DNA from: Paulownia fortunei
Taxonomy: Eukaryota; Streptophyta; Magnoliopsida; Lamiales; Paulowniaceae
Reading direction: 5' to 3'
Assembly (NCBI GenBank): GCA_019321725.1
Contig: CM033118.1
Location: 13,666,071 to 13,730,070, forward strand
DNA: 64,000 nucleotides
The notes beneath the pieces were generated by a model. It saw only the letters and a program-made list of their open reading frames with translations, did no database searches and was not told where the DNA came from. This document shows, piece after piece, positions 1 through 11,503 of the stretch (its first letter is position 1; every line of letters begins with the position of its first letter). Made by a program: the position numbers and the translations under genes.

Positions 1-328
1 AAAAAGTTAAGTGTAAGAGGCTACACACACACACTCAAAGGATTTAAAGATGGGTAAATTTGACACTTGAGTTGAAATCGTGCATTTTGATGATATTTTG
101 ATATTTCCTTGAGTTATAAACTTACAATGTTTTTTGAAACTCATTTGGCTAGTAGGTTTATTTATCACTTGTTATTTTACTTGTTTTATTTATTTCTTTT
201 GCTCGAGCACTAGCAAAATATTAAGTTTGGGGGTATTTGATGAGTGGATTTTATACCCAATAATTCAGTACCATTCGCTTAACTTTTTGGAAAGTAAAAC
301 TTATCAATTTGTACCAATACATCTTCTA
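1..328 (+). mobile_element. Athila-type 3' internal end, polypurine tract and truncated LTR start
   Basis: The polypurine tract lies at about 223-235 (AAGTTTGGGGGTA). An LTR begins at 238 with TGATGAGTGGATTTTATACC. The same junction recurs at 14480, 23270 and 38828, and on the minus strand at 55377. The LTR stops after about 90 bp where minus-strand gag/protease sequence begins, so this is the left-truncated tail of a plus-strand element. The open frame over 134-364 crosses this junction and is not a gene. Confidence 0.7.
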
Positions 329-2409
329 CTACTCTTTTTGAACATTAATCGAACGGTCAACTAGTTGGAGTACAACAGAAGTTGTTTTAAGTTTTTCCAG
401 ACCTAACTGTTTACAAATTGAGAAAGGTGGAAGATTTACACTAGCACCAAGATCAAGCAAAGCATGCTCTATTATAGTGTTTCCTATGATACATAAAATG
501 GTTGGACAACTTGGATCTTTGTACTTGGGTGGAGTGAATTGTTGAATGATTGAACTAACACTTTCAGTTAAAAATGCCTTATTTTGTACATGATGTTTTC
601 TTTTGATTGTACACAAATCTTTCAAAAAATTTGGCATAAAGTGGAACTTGCTTGATACATCCAACAACGGAATATTAGTCTTGAATTATTTAAAAACTTC
701 AATGATTTTAGCATTTGAGTTCAATTTCTAAGTTGCTTGCAATCTTTAAGGAAAGGGTGTTGGAGGTAAATATTTTTCTTTTTCATCATTTTCACATTTA
801 CCTTAATTATCAAAACTATTTTCATTCTTCATTTCTGGACGTGGATTAGAAACTTTATTCTTGAGATGAATAGTCTTATCAATAACTTTTTCATTCCAAA
901 GAGTTGTGACTAGATTAGCCTCATTGACTAAATTTTCACCTGAAGAAGAAACATAACACTGAATGGAAGGATTAGGTTGAGGTTGAGCAGAAAATTTACC
1001 TTTATTATGAGTACGCAAAGAAGTTGTTAGTGTTAAAAGTGTGCTTTTGATCTTATTGATAGCTTGTAAAGTCTGATTATTGATGTTTGTTTGTTCATGC
1101 ATAAATGCTTGCAAAGTCTCCTCAAGGATATTATGTGTGGAGCTTGATAAGAATGAAAGTTTGGTGGTTTTTGTGAATGCAGCAGTTGGGCACAGTTATT
1201 ATCTCGCCAACTAAAATTGAGATAATTTCTCCATTGTGGATTGTAAGTTTCGGAACATGGAGAATGGAAAGATTTTTTGAACTTGTTCATGAAATTTACT
1301 TGTATTGGAATATTTGGACATTCATTGGTGGAGTGCCCTAAAAGTTCACAGTTGCTACCAACTTCTTCCTCTTCCATAGATTTGATTTCCTTTACTTTTT
1401 TAAGTTTCTTGGCTTCTACTTTTTTTGTTAAACTAGCAATCCTAGCATTTAGATCATCTTCTTAGTTAAGGTAATATTTTCCTTTATTACTATTAGTAAG
1501 ATTTGATCTAATAGAACCTTTGAAAGAATTAACACTATGCCATGATTGAGAGTTTTTGGCCAAATGATCTAAATATTCTAGGGCTTCATCATATTCTTTA
1601 TCAAGAAACTCACCATTACACATTGTTCAAATTATTTTATTTCAGGAGTTAAACCTTCATAAAAGAAACTAATTAAGTGTCATTTTTCAAAACTATGATG
1701 TGGGCATGAATTCAACAAATTTTTAAATCTTTCCCAACATTGAAAGAAAGCTTCATTAGAATTTTGAGAAAAAATTTGAATTTGTCTTTTCATAGCATTA
1801 TTTTTATGAGTTGGAAAGAATTTTTTCAAAAATTTAGCTTGCATTTCTTATCAAATGCCAATTGACCTTGGTTTTAAAGAATTAAGCTAAATTTTTGCTT
1901 TATCATTTAAAGAAAAGAAAATAATTTAAGCTTAACAATCTCATTTGTACAAGTTTGATCATCAAAAGTGGCACATATTTCATCAAATTCTTTCAAATTC
2001 AAGTAAGGGCTTTCAGAATCTAAACCATGGAAAATTAGAAAGTAAAGAGATCATACTTGGCTTGAATCGAAAGTTATTTGCAGTGAGAGGAAAAATGAAA
2101 TAAGAAGGAGATGATTTTCAAGGAGAAGATTTTCGAGGAGGTTCCAAGTAATAAAGCGCAGTACACACTTGTTAATTCTCATTTTCCATCCTGGACACTT
2201 GCATTTTCAGCAATGATGAAAGTGTGTGGATATGATTTAAATAAATTTTCAAACAAAGTATTAGAATTATTTCTATCTAAACGTCAAAAATTATGACTGT
2301 GATACCATATAACCATATATCCAAAAAATAAACAAACTATATTTACAAAGAAAAAATATTAACAAATATGAATACTTACATTGTCTTCTCAACTATGGCG
2401 CCAAAAACT
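329..2409 (-). pseudogene. Ty3/gypsy (Athila-like) gag-protease relic
   Basis: Read from 2409 downward this is a decayed gag followed by an aspartic protease. The protease piece (667-329, about 112 residues) keeps the active-site stretch LLDLGASVNL and the downstream LVDRSI motif usual in plant gypsy proteases. Upstream, 1380-803 is a gag C-terminal linker with a degraded Cys/His knuckle (NCELLGHSTNECPNI). About 2040-1590 gives gag core sequence in shifting frames, with peptides such as LKEFDEICATFDDQTC. Frameshifts and stops separate the blocks. The gag product would form the virus-like particle and the protease would mature it. No RT, RNase H or integrase follows, because the element is cut off at about 329 against an Athila LTR start. 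The lineage rests on gag style and primer site, so it is provisional. Confidence 0.75.
2388..2409 (-). other. Primer-binding site, minus-strand gypsy element
   Basis: On the minus strand the LTR end is followed by AGTTTTTGGCGCCATAGTTG. It begins TGGCGCC like the tRNA-Asp-type primer site usual in Athila elements, and the remainder has drifted. Confidence 0.6.
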
Positions 2410-3935
2410 TGCTACAACTTTAAGGATGCAAACCCAAGTGCAGGTTGTATTAAGTAATAAATTTTTTGTGAGTATGAGGTCAATCCACAGGAAAGTTGTT
2501 GAAGAATTCAGGATTATAATTCTTAAAAAATGGGATTTATGTGAATCAAAATATATGAAAAATTAACGTATGTTGTAACTAAAGAAAAATCAAAGTAATA
2601 AAAGTACCTAGGATTAGGGATCCAATCTTGAATTTTGGATAGAGAAATAATTATTTATTCTTTTTACCTCTCTTAATTGCCACTATTGGAATCCATACAT
2701 AATGAAGGTTCTAATAGAAAGATATTATCAAATAGCTCATGCAATAAGGTAATCATGATATTGTCTTACTATTTGCAAATTATCTATTAACGCCAACACT
2801 TATTTATGGGATCAAGCAGCAATGCACACCTTTGTTAATAACAAATCAAGGTTTCATATTAGCAATCGGTGGGTTAAAACCATACAATAAGCTAAATAAA
2901 TCCAAGTATTTGTTGTGTCATTGGAGATACATAAATCAAGAATCACCACAAAACAAATAGGGTTTAAATCAATACTCAAAATAATAATACAATATACTTA
3001 AAAAAATTCTACCCTTATAACCGTTCTTCTTCCTCTATCAAGAAGTTCACCATTTTTTCTCAGCAAAATAAAATTTAGAAAGATATAATAAAAGTAGGAA
3101 AGACTAAAAATAGAAGAGAAACTAGATAATGCATTTCTATTACTAATAGAAAACTTACATTATTAGAAAACATACATACTAGAAAACTTAGCCTAAAGAA
3201 ACCCTCTACCCCCCCATCTCTCTCTCTCTCTTACAAGCTTAATAGTTGGCAAGAGTTGGTAAGTTGTTACACCAAGTCTTCAAAATTCTCACCTATGTGA
3301 TTGAATTGCATTTTTAGGTCAGATACAACTAGATTTTCTGAGTAAAGAAGAAACAAAGTTGATATTTCATTGCTGATATATTTCCATATATCATTTGACA
3401 AATTTGGTTGTCGGATGAGGGAGATATGGTCAAATTACCGAGTTATACCGAAGAGTCATCCTTTAACAACAACAGCACCTTGTGACCAATGTTTTAACCA
3501 TTTTAATACATTGTTTCACCATCTTGTCTTCTGCAAACTTGTTTATTTACTATTATGTATAACATATCCAAATTCCAGCTCAAAATAAATTTGAGCTTAA
3601 GAGATATGATCCAATTGGTCAAATAAGTCAATACTGGGCTGAATTCTGATCCGAATTTCAGTGATCCATTTTGTGCATCAACTTGGATTAATTTTCTGCT
3701 ATAATCAAGGCTGAATTGGACTAAGCTTCCAATATAAAAGTTGTCTCTTCGCTTTCAAATATAATAAGATTCAGGTCCATAGGGCTTTTGATCATGGAGT
3801 TATGCTAAAAATACCAAAACTGCACAATTCATGGATTCCCTAGCACAAAACATTAATAAAAAATAATATTACAAAAATAAATAAAGAAAAGTATAAAGGA
3901 TTTGATACAAAATATGTCAAAATATACACTTATCA
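2410..3935 (-). mobile_element. 5' LTR of the minus-strand gypsy relic (about 1.5 kb)
   Basis: It starts on the minus strand at 3935 (TGATAAGTG...) and ends at 2410 (...GTTGTAGCA), immediately before the primer-binding site. The terminal TG..CA and the adjoining primer site define the edges. The partner 3' LTR is missing from the window, so no target duplication can be tested. Its minus-strand 3' end resembles the left edge of the 153-bp satellite at about 48267. Confidence 0.7.
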
Positions 3936-5145
3936 ATTGACTGAAGGGTCGAACTTGCATGGTACTCGTACCGAAAATAGGTTAGCCTACCATTTTTCTA
4001 TGACTAGGTAGTCAAGATGTAGTGCTAGGTGCTTTCCTTGAATTAAGAGATTGTTGGAATTAAAGAGTTAACTCTAAGATGGATTAATTAAATGAAATAC
4101 ATTTTGTATATTCACTAAGTTGCAATAATTGCAAATCCACTACTAACTTAGTTGTGAACCTCATAGATTACACACAAAATGAGATAGATCACTTCTATTT
4201 ACAATAATATCCAAAGAGTTTGATCAAGTTAATTAATGGAGATTAATTAATTTAATAGTTAAATTTATTTATTTAATTAAATAATAAAATTATTTAATTG
4301 GACCTAATTTAGATTAGGGACTCTTTTGAGAGAAATTAATTAATTGACTATATCAAATAGTTAATGGACTTTAATTTAATTTAAAGGTTAAATTAAATTA
4401 ACTAATATAAATAATTGAATCATTTATATTAGGCCAATTAAATTAAGTAGTCCACTAAAACCAATTTGATTAGACTTAATTAATTAATAGAGATTAATTA
4501 ATTAGAGAGCCCAGTCATTAATGGGATTGTAGAAGAGGCTTAGAGGTGGTCTTTGATTATGAATCAAATACTCCATTTCTTGGATAAGAATTAATTAATA
4601 TTTTGTCTTAATAGGAAACTAATTCAAAACATGTCTTGGATAGAAACAAGAGATAAATATAGAAGGAGGTTAGAGACTTAATGGAATTAGATCAAGATTT
4701 AAAGGTGTATAAATACACCTTATATTGGACAATTTTTTAGCTTGAGAAACTGTAGAAAATCACCCCCTCCCTTAAATAGAAAAACAGTTTTCACTTCATA
4801 TTTTTCTCTAGTCTAGTTCAATCATTTTAGTTTGAAGTTATACATATAAACTGATTAAGTCTTCTACCACAAGTTGATATTAGAATTAATCAACACTCTC
4901 AAATATTTTAGATAGAAACAAAGGGGTTGATTATTTCTAGTAGAAGTTTCAAATCCATGATCTTACTTGTCGTATGGATATCATCAGAGCGAAGACGCAT
5001 GGGTTTCTACAGCGAACTAAATTTTTGACTAAAGGCCATGATTTCAATCGTTCAAATCCTCATCTACAGCTAGAGTAAATTTAAAGGTATAATCGTGAAC
5101 TCTATTTTATTTTTAGATAAACGAAAGTACCCGGGTGTAACAAAA
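3936..5145 (+). mobile_element. Ty1/copia LTR relic
   Basis: This shares order and wording with the copia LTR at 61317-63034: the tail of a LOV-like GGTAGTCA block, an AATTAATTAA-rich centre with repeated TTATTTAATTGGACCTAAT, a TATA box (TATAAATAC, about 4709), and an ACCCGGGTGTAAC end. It is truncated on the left against the gypsy LTR. No coding sequence is present. Confidence 0.6.
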
Positions 5146-5361
5146 AAATGCATTGAATTCGGGATTATTTGTATAATCATTATGCATGTATGTTTATAAT
5201 AAAAACTTTTTTGATGTGTTAAATCCCGTGATTTTGCAAACCCAATAAGAAAATTCGAACTGCTTGTGAAATTCTTGGAGACAAAATATGAGAAACCAGA
5301 AAAATAAATCATCTGCTAATGTTAATTCGTTCACCATTGTGGGTTTGAAAGCAAGCTTATT

Positions 5362-6620
5362 TGCTAGTCGATATTCATGCACACCCTTGGGAGCTCTAGT
5401 TCTATAGAAGATGACTATTTTCTTCATGCCAACAAAGACACTGCCCTAAAAATTTCCTTATCTTTGCCTGTTGTTTTCTAGTAGCCTGTTTCCATTGTTC
5501 GATTGGTCCTTAGGCCAGTACGGTACTTTCAATCTCTTAGGCTGTAAAAATACCATTCTTTTTCTCCCATGGGGGCGTTGGTTGATAGTTAAAACATTCA
5601 AGGTTATTTTTTGTTGTTTGCATGAAGGAGCTTCATTTACCTATACATTTTTTGCGTCTTACTTGGTTTCCCTTATGTTTATTTTTCCTCTTTTTTTTTC
5701 CTCTCCATTTCTATTTTCGGTTCGAACAAGAAATATACTAAACTTAAGAAGCTTAACATTAACCAGCAAGAAGAGGGAATAGTCAGTCAAATAGGTGGAG
5801 CTTATTATTGGTGCTAATGTTATGATAACAATGCATCCAATTTTTCACTTCACAAACTCAATATTAACTAAAACTTAGCTTGTCCAATTGAAGTTAAAGG
5901 AAATTAAAAAAAAAAGAAATTTTATTCAGAAAAAGCAAGATAGAAAAATACAAATGAGATAACAAATTCAATTATTAGTGTAATTTTAGAAAATTTAAAA
6001 AGGTTTTGATGTTGAGAGATCTCTCCATATCACAACTACCAAAGGACATATGTCGTGCAATAATATGTATAACATAGGATGTTATACCTTATGTTATAGA
6101 AGACTTAAATTGCATAATTGTGTCAATATTGCTAGTTATTGTAATAATATAAACATGTAGGATATATGAACATTGTCAACCTAAATCTAAATCGTACCAG
6201 CCCTATGACCTAATATTATATTGGATTCACATGACGATTGTGAAGATGGTCAAAATCAATTTGATGAATATTCAAGAATCTTGTTTCAGAAAGACCACAA
6301 TCAAACAAGAAGGATTTCAAAATTAGAGCTACATATATGTAACAAAGAAGGTATAAAAATTTGCACGTAAAATTTCAACTCTCAAAAGATTTTTCCTTAA
6401 AAGAAGAATAAGAAGTAGCAGAAATCCAAAATCATACTTTTTTAAGCTAAGTATACATGGGAGGTCCCATGGTTTATATTTATTAAGATCAACATCAGCA
6501 ACAGCCCTTGTGGTGAACTCAAAATCGGAAACTATGTTACTAAAATAATAAGAAAATAATAAGTGATGAGTTCATCATCATCTATAGTATGGAACCTGAA
6601 TTTGGGAAGAAGATTTTCCT
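5362..6620 (-). pseudogene. NAC-domain transcription factor pseudogene (NAM/CUC-like), intron retained
   Basis: Minus-strand translation recovers NAC subdomains in order. Exon 1 (about 6620-6457) gives LLPKFRFHTIDDDELITYYF (subdomain A) and, after a one-base frameshift, FTTRAVADVDLNKYKPWDLP (subdomain B). It ends exactly where NAC genes carry intron 1, with GTATAC following. Exon 2 (about 5585-5362) begins near MGEKEWYFYSLRD, passes KTTGKDKEIFR (subdomain C), then MKKIVIFYRTRAPKG and HEYRL (subdomain D). Damage: a stop replacing Arg in the RDRKY motif, a stop replacing the Trp of GYWK, a one-base loss before the MKK motif, and about six residues missing between RAPKG and HEYRL. A functional NAC protein binds DNA as a dimer through this domain. 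The retained intron argues for decay of a real gene copy rather than retroposition. The activation-domain exon was not found. Confidence 0.83.
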
Positions 6621-6742
6621 CCACTTCTCCAACCGTACTGAGAGAGAGTAATGATCAATAAATCAAACCGGCCCGTTGGATGAGTTATACTTGATTGATT
6701 TTGCTAATGTTAAAAAAAACCAAGTACGATACGCAGCAAGGG

Positions 6743-8451
6743 TGATGAGCGGATTTTATATCCATTAATTGAATATCATTTGTTTAACTTTTTGCTTAGT
6801 TTTTGAGTGTTTATATTACTTTTTATGCATTTAATTTGAAATATTGTAGGTAATAACATAATGAGGAGAAAACGGAAATAAACATAAAAGTTGGTTTAAA
6901 TTTTCAATAATCTGCTTTTTGGTGCTATTGGGACAGTGTTTGTATTTCAATCATAACTTTTTGCTCCAATATCATTTTAATTTATTTCTTGAATCATTGA
7001 AAATCCAAGAGATATATCTATAACGTTTATGTTTACCATGAAATCCAGTTATTTCTATTTTAATGAGAAAAAATGGGTTAAATAGTTTGTACTGGACTAA
7101 AAAATTTTGGTATGATATATCTTGGTATTTCAGGTATAAATATTTCCACCAATTTCATATTGAGTTGATTCAGGTACCTATTGAAACCCAAGACACAACG
7201 CTACAATTCGTATGAAGACACAAAAAGCCAATTTAGTTTAGAAATGGGTGAAAAAATAGTTGAAAGAGGATACAAGTGCAGCAGAAATCAAACTTGGACA
7301 ACAAGAGCAGCGCCTAGGCACTGCAATGTCTATCTAGGACAGAATGTGCAGCGCCTAGGCGCTGCCCTCATTGGACTGCAACATGCTGCAGCGCTGCAGT
7401 GTCTGTCTAGGACAGAATGTGCAGCGCCTAGGCGCTGCCCTCACTAGGCGCTGAAAATTGGCGCCTAGGCGCTGCCAACCGGGCAAGTAAGGGCAAATTG
7501 GTATTTTATGCCCTCTTTAGGGCATCTCCCATCAAATTTAAGTATTCCAAAAGCCTCCATTTCAGAGTTTTAGAGAGGAGAGAGATGGAGAGAAGAGAAA
7601 ACAAGTCAAGAAAGAAGAAGAAGAAGATGGGAGAATTCTTCCATGGTTTGTGAAGAAGACATCTACAAGGGAAGAAACTCATCATCTTCCAAGTTTTATT
7701 TCATTTTCCTCTTTTTTTTAATTAATTACGTTCATGGATATTGTTGAGTTATCTTTCATTTTTACCATCATGAACTAATTTATTTTTCTACGGTGGTAAT
7801 GTAATCTAATTATGATGTTTTGAATATTTGTATCAATTCAATTCTTGATTTAATTTTCAAGTTGAGTTTTCTACATTGTTCTTAATGCTTTCAATTAATT
7901 GGCCATTAATTGAATAATTTGCTAATTATATTGATCCGGGAGATGATATATGTGTCTAATTTTATGTGTAGAAAATTATAAATTGCATGTAAGATAGGAA
8001 TATACTTATATAGTTTGTGTAGTCATGTTAGAGATCCATAGAACCTAATGAATTGTTGATTGTTGTAATTCACATAGGAATATAGTGGGTTAGAAATTGA
8101 TGATATTTTCATTAGACCTTGGGAGAGGCTAGTGGATAATTTAGGGATTCTCGATTATCACTTGGGAATTAAATTGAGATTGATGAGATAAATTATTCAA
8201 TTCGGATTAATTATGGTGAAATCATAACCCTAGGTTTTTTAGTTATTGAATTTCATCTTTAAATGATTTCTATCATTAATTTAGTTTATAAGCAAAATCA
8301 CTAATTTTTGTTTATTCAAATAAAATTAGAGTTAACATAATTTCGGTACTTAATAATTCAACAATTCTTGTGGGACGATAATTTATTTATCACTTTATTA
8401 CTTGTATACGATAATATGTACTTGCGTTCCCAAATTATTTTCAATATCTCA
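6743..8451 (+). mobile_element. Athila-type LTR (solo or orphan, about 1.7 kb)
   Basis: It starts TGATGAGCGGATTTTATATC at 6743, as the other Athila LTR starts do, and ends near 8451 after the family's TACTTGCG block. It carries the best preserved set of GCGCCTAGGCGC palindromes (about 7311-7475) and a GA-rich tract at 7573-7632. The five bases before it (AAGGG) are not repeated after it, and no internal region is attached, so the right edge was lost or rearranged before or when it came to lie next to copia sequence. Confidence 0.72.
7309..7478. repeat. CG-rich palindrome cluster GGCAGCGCCTAGGCGCTGCC in an LTR
   Basis: Four copies of a near-perfect palindrome centred on CCTAGG lie within 170 bp (centres near 7316, 7356, 7429 and 7466), plus a GCAGCGCTGC palindrome near 7392. 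Decayed versions occur at matching places in the other Athila LTRs (15045-15140, 23815-23870, 54725-54805, 59505-59620). Confidence 0.85.
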
Positions 8452-9862
8452 TGATCCTTGAAAGTATAGATTTTCAAAGTAAGGCTAGCGGCGAAGGACT
8501 ATACTTAGAAAAAGGGACTCGATTATAAGAAAACCTTCTCACCTGTAGTCATGCTTAAATCCATCCGCTATTGCGCTCTATTGTTGTGAGCCTAGATTAT
8601 GCTATATGGAAAATGAATGTCAAGACAACCTTTTTGATTGGCTATCTTAAGACAAACATCTATATGTAGCAACCAGAAGGTTTCATAGCACAAGGCTAAG
8701 AGTAGAAAGTCTACATGTTTTTGAGGTCCATTTATAGACTAGAGCAAGTCTCTAGATCATAGAACCTATAATTTGATAAGATATTAAGTCTTATGATTTT
8801 GATCAGAATATTGATGAACCTTATGTATACAAGTATATCAAAGACAAGAAGGTGGTCTTCTTTGTACTTTATGTAGATGATATTCTACTCATTGAAAATA
8901 ATGTAGAAATATTATCTAATGTAAAAAACTGGCTAGCCAAAAATTTCAAATTAAGGATTTGGAATAAGCAGATTACGTTCGATCCAGATTATTCGAGATT
9001 GCAAGAATAGAATATTAGCATCGTCTCAAGCATCTTATATTAATAAGATGCTCATGTATTATTCAATACAAAATTTCAAAAAAGATTACTTGGCAACCCG
9101 ACATAGCTCGTCTTCTCCAAGCAGTAGTGTCCTAAGATACTGCAAAAAGATAAGGATATGAGATGAGTTCCCCATGCCTTCGCAGTACGTAGCTTTATGT
9201 ATGCCATTTTGTGTACAAGGCTTGATATTTTCTATGCGGTAGGGATAATCAGCCATTTCCAGTCAAATTCAGGATTAGATCATTGGGTAGCAAAGAAGAA
9301 TATTCTCAAGTATATTAGGAGAACGAGAAACTATATGCTAGTTTACTCAAGTGGAGACTTGAATCCTATTGGATACACTGATTCTAATTTCTAATCAGAT
9401 AGGGATAGTTAAAAGTTGACTTCTGGATTAATGTTCACTCTTGGTGGTGGAGCCATAGTCTGGAGAAGTGTTAAATAATCCAGCATTGTTGATTCAACCA
9501 TGAAGGCTAAATACACAGATACTTGTGAAGTAGCTAAGGAAACAATATAACTTAAGAAGTTCTTTTCTGATTTGGAAATTATTCTAAATATGGATAAGCC
9601 ATTGGCGTTGCATTGTGATAATAGTGGAGCAGTGGCTAATTCAAAAGAACCAATAATGCTCAAGAGAGGTAAGCATAAAGAAATAAAGTACCATCTGATT
9701 AGAGGATAGTACGCAGAGGCGATGTGACTGTTATGAAGATACCATCTGAAAACAACCTCGCTAATCCATCACCAAGATGTTACCTACTAAGACATTTGAG
9801 AGTTATATGTTGGGATTAGGATTAAGAGACATGTCTTACCTATTTTAGGGTAAGTGGGAGAC
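8452..9862 (+). pseudogene. Ty1/copia RT-RNase H relic
   Basis: From 8457 the frame reads a copia reverse transcriptase. FSPVVMLKSIR (about 8540) matches the conserved FSPVAMLKSIR block, and FIAQG follows the QPEG motif. Later, 9197-9394 gives SFMYAILCTRLDIFYAVGII, the usual block before RNase H, then LVYSSG and GYTDSNF. RNase H continues as TSGLMFTLGGGAIVWRS, ALHCDNSGAVANSKEP and KRGKHKEIKYHLI to about 9830. Many stops and frameshifts interrupt it. In copia elements these domains copy the RNA into DNA. The gag, protease and integrase that should precede RT are missing, and the left side joins an Athila LTR at 8451. Confidence 0.88.
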
Positions 9863-10195
9863 TGTTAGGGATAGTGTCTTAAAAGTGTGTATTAGTACAT
9901 TTATTGTTGAATTAACAAAATAATATTTCATATTATTTTTATGCATATTGACATGCTTATGAACATAAAAAAATTCATGTTTATTTTTATAACCATAATC
10001 TTAGTATATAAGTATTATATACGAGAGGATTAAGATTATAGATAATAAACTAAATTAGTTCATAATAAAATTAATTAAAATTAGGATCTTTAATTAGATC
10101 ATTATTAGTGTGGTCTATTAACATTAAGAATGTAATGATCTTATCTGGACTATTAATGTGGCAAGCTTAAAATGAGGTAATTTTTTAGGTTTTGC
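9863..10195 (+). mobile_element. Copia 3' LTR (about 330 bp)
   Basis: A polypurine tract (TAAGTGGGAGAC, 9851-9862) directly precedes TGTTAGGGATAGTG at 9863, the standard copia 3' junction. The right limit is placed at about 10195, where Tat RNase H sequence begins on the other strand. The exact LTR end is uncertain. Confidence 0.7.
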
Positions 10196-10199
10196 AATC

Positions 10200-11503
10200 A
10201 ACAACAGAGCTAGCTATCATAGATAGATAGAATGCCCTCTTACTCTCAGGTCTATGAATCTGATGTATCTCCACACAGTCAAGTTGTGCCCTCAATGTAG
10301 TAATTTGCTCTACATACTTTCCTTTACATTCCTCCTTTATCTCAAACTAACCCTCAATCTGCTGGTCACTAATTTGGAATCAGAGTATACTGTCACATGC
10401 CTAGCACCTAACTCCAGAGCTATTCTTAGCCCTCTAACTAAGGCCTCATACTCAGCCGCCTTGTGAGAGGTCTTAAGTTCAAATTTAATGGTAAATTCTA
10501 ATTTTGCCCCCTTTGGGCTGGTCAGGACATTTCCCGCTTCACAATCAATAATGATAGCTGACCCATCTACGTGCAACATCCATTTTATTTATCCTTCTCA
10601 GTAGGCTTGTTCATTTTCTGAATAAAATCATCTAACGCTTGCGCCTTTATTATAGCTCGGAGCTGATACTCCACATCATATTTTCCCATCTCTATTACCC
10701 ATTTAATCATCCACCTAAAGGTATCTGGCTTACACAACATTTGCCTATATGGTAAGTTCATGAAGACGTCCACTTTGTGCAACAAAAAGTAAAGTTTTAG
10801 CCTTCTGGCAATAACGACTAGAGCTAATCCCCTTTTCTCTATCTCTGAATATCTAAGCTCAGTTCTATGAAGCAATTTACTAATATAATAGATCGATTTG
10901 TGCTAAGCTCCTTCCTCTCTCAACAACACTGAACTTATGGCCTACTCATAAATCGATAAATGCACATGCAACACTTCTCCTAAGATCGACTTAGTAAGTA
11001 GTAGCAGCTTGGCCAAGAAATCCTTCAACCCTTCGAATGCCTTCCGACTTTCCTCAGTCCATTCAAATCGGCAACCCTTCTTAGGATTTTGAAGAAAGAG
11101 AGGCTCTTCTCACCCAACCTCAATATAAACCTGCTCAATGCTGCACTTTCTAGTAAGGCACCGAACATCCCTAATCCTTGCAAGTGGTTCCATATCTAGG
11201 AAAGCCCTAACCTTCTCAGGATTTACTTCAATATCTCTTTTTGTCACCATATAACCTAGAAACTTTCCAGATCTCACCCTAAATGAGCACTTAGTTAGAT
11301 TCAACTTCATGCCATGTTCCTCAATAGTTCAAATGTCTATGCCAAATCATGATGTAAGACTCAGCTTTTTTGCTCTTGACGAGCATATCATTCACATATA
11401 CTTCCATGTTCCGACCAACTGGCCTTGAACATGCGATCTACCACTCACTGGTATGTGACCCCTGCATTTTTTGTCTAAAAGGCATAACTACATAACAATA
11501 AGT
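10200..11503 (-). pseudogene. Tat-type gypsy reverse transcriptase and RNase H relic
   Basis: Minus strand, from 11503 downward. The RT palm begins mid-domain with YVVMPFRQK and EVYVNDMLVKSK (about 11400), where YVDDM is expected, so one catalytic Asp is Asn. MKLNLTKCSFRVRSGKFLGY follows (11310-11110). The connection/RNase H block at 10875-10585 contains RTELRYSEIEKRGLALVVIARRLK and VEYQLRAIIKAQALDDFI. A second RNase H-like domain, MLHVDGSA...AAEYEALVRGLRIALE...YSDSKLV (10579-10337), is typical of Tat/Ogre elements, which have an additional RNase H. Frames are broken throughout. The RT N-terminus is cut at 11503 by the Athila copy and the downstream end at about 10200 by copia sequence. Confidence 0.87.

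Noticed and set aside
5471..5782. Plus-strand 103-residue frame rich in Phe and Leu
   Set aside because: It is the antisense shadow of NAC pseudogene exon 2 and the intron.
7133..7145. TATAAATA in the LTR at 6743-8451 as the LTR promoter
   Set aside because: The matching position in the other Athila LTRs lacks a TATA element, so it may be a chance change.
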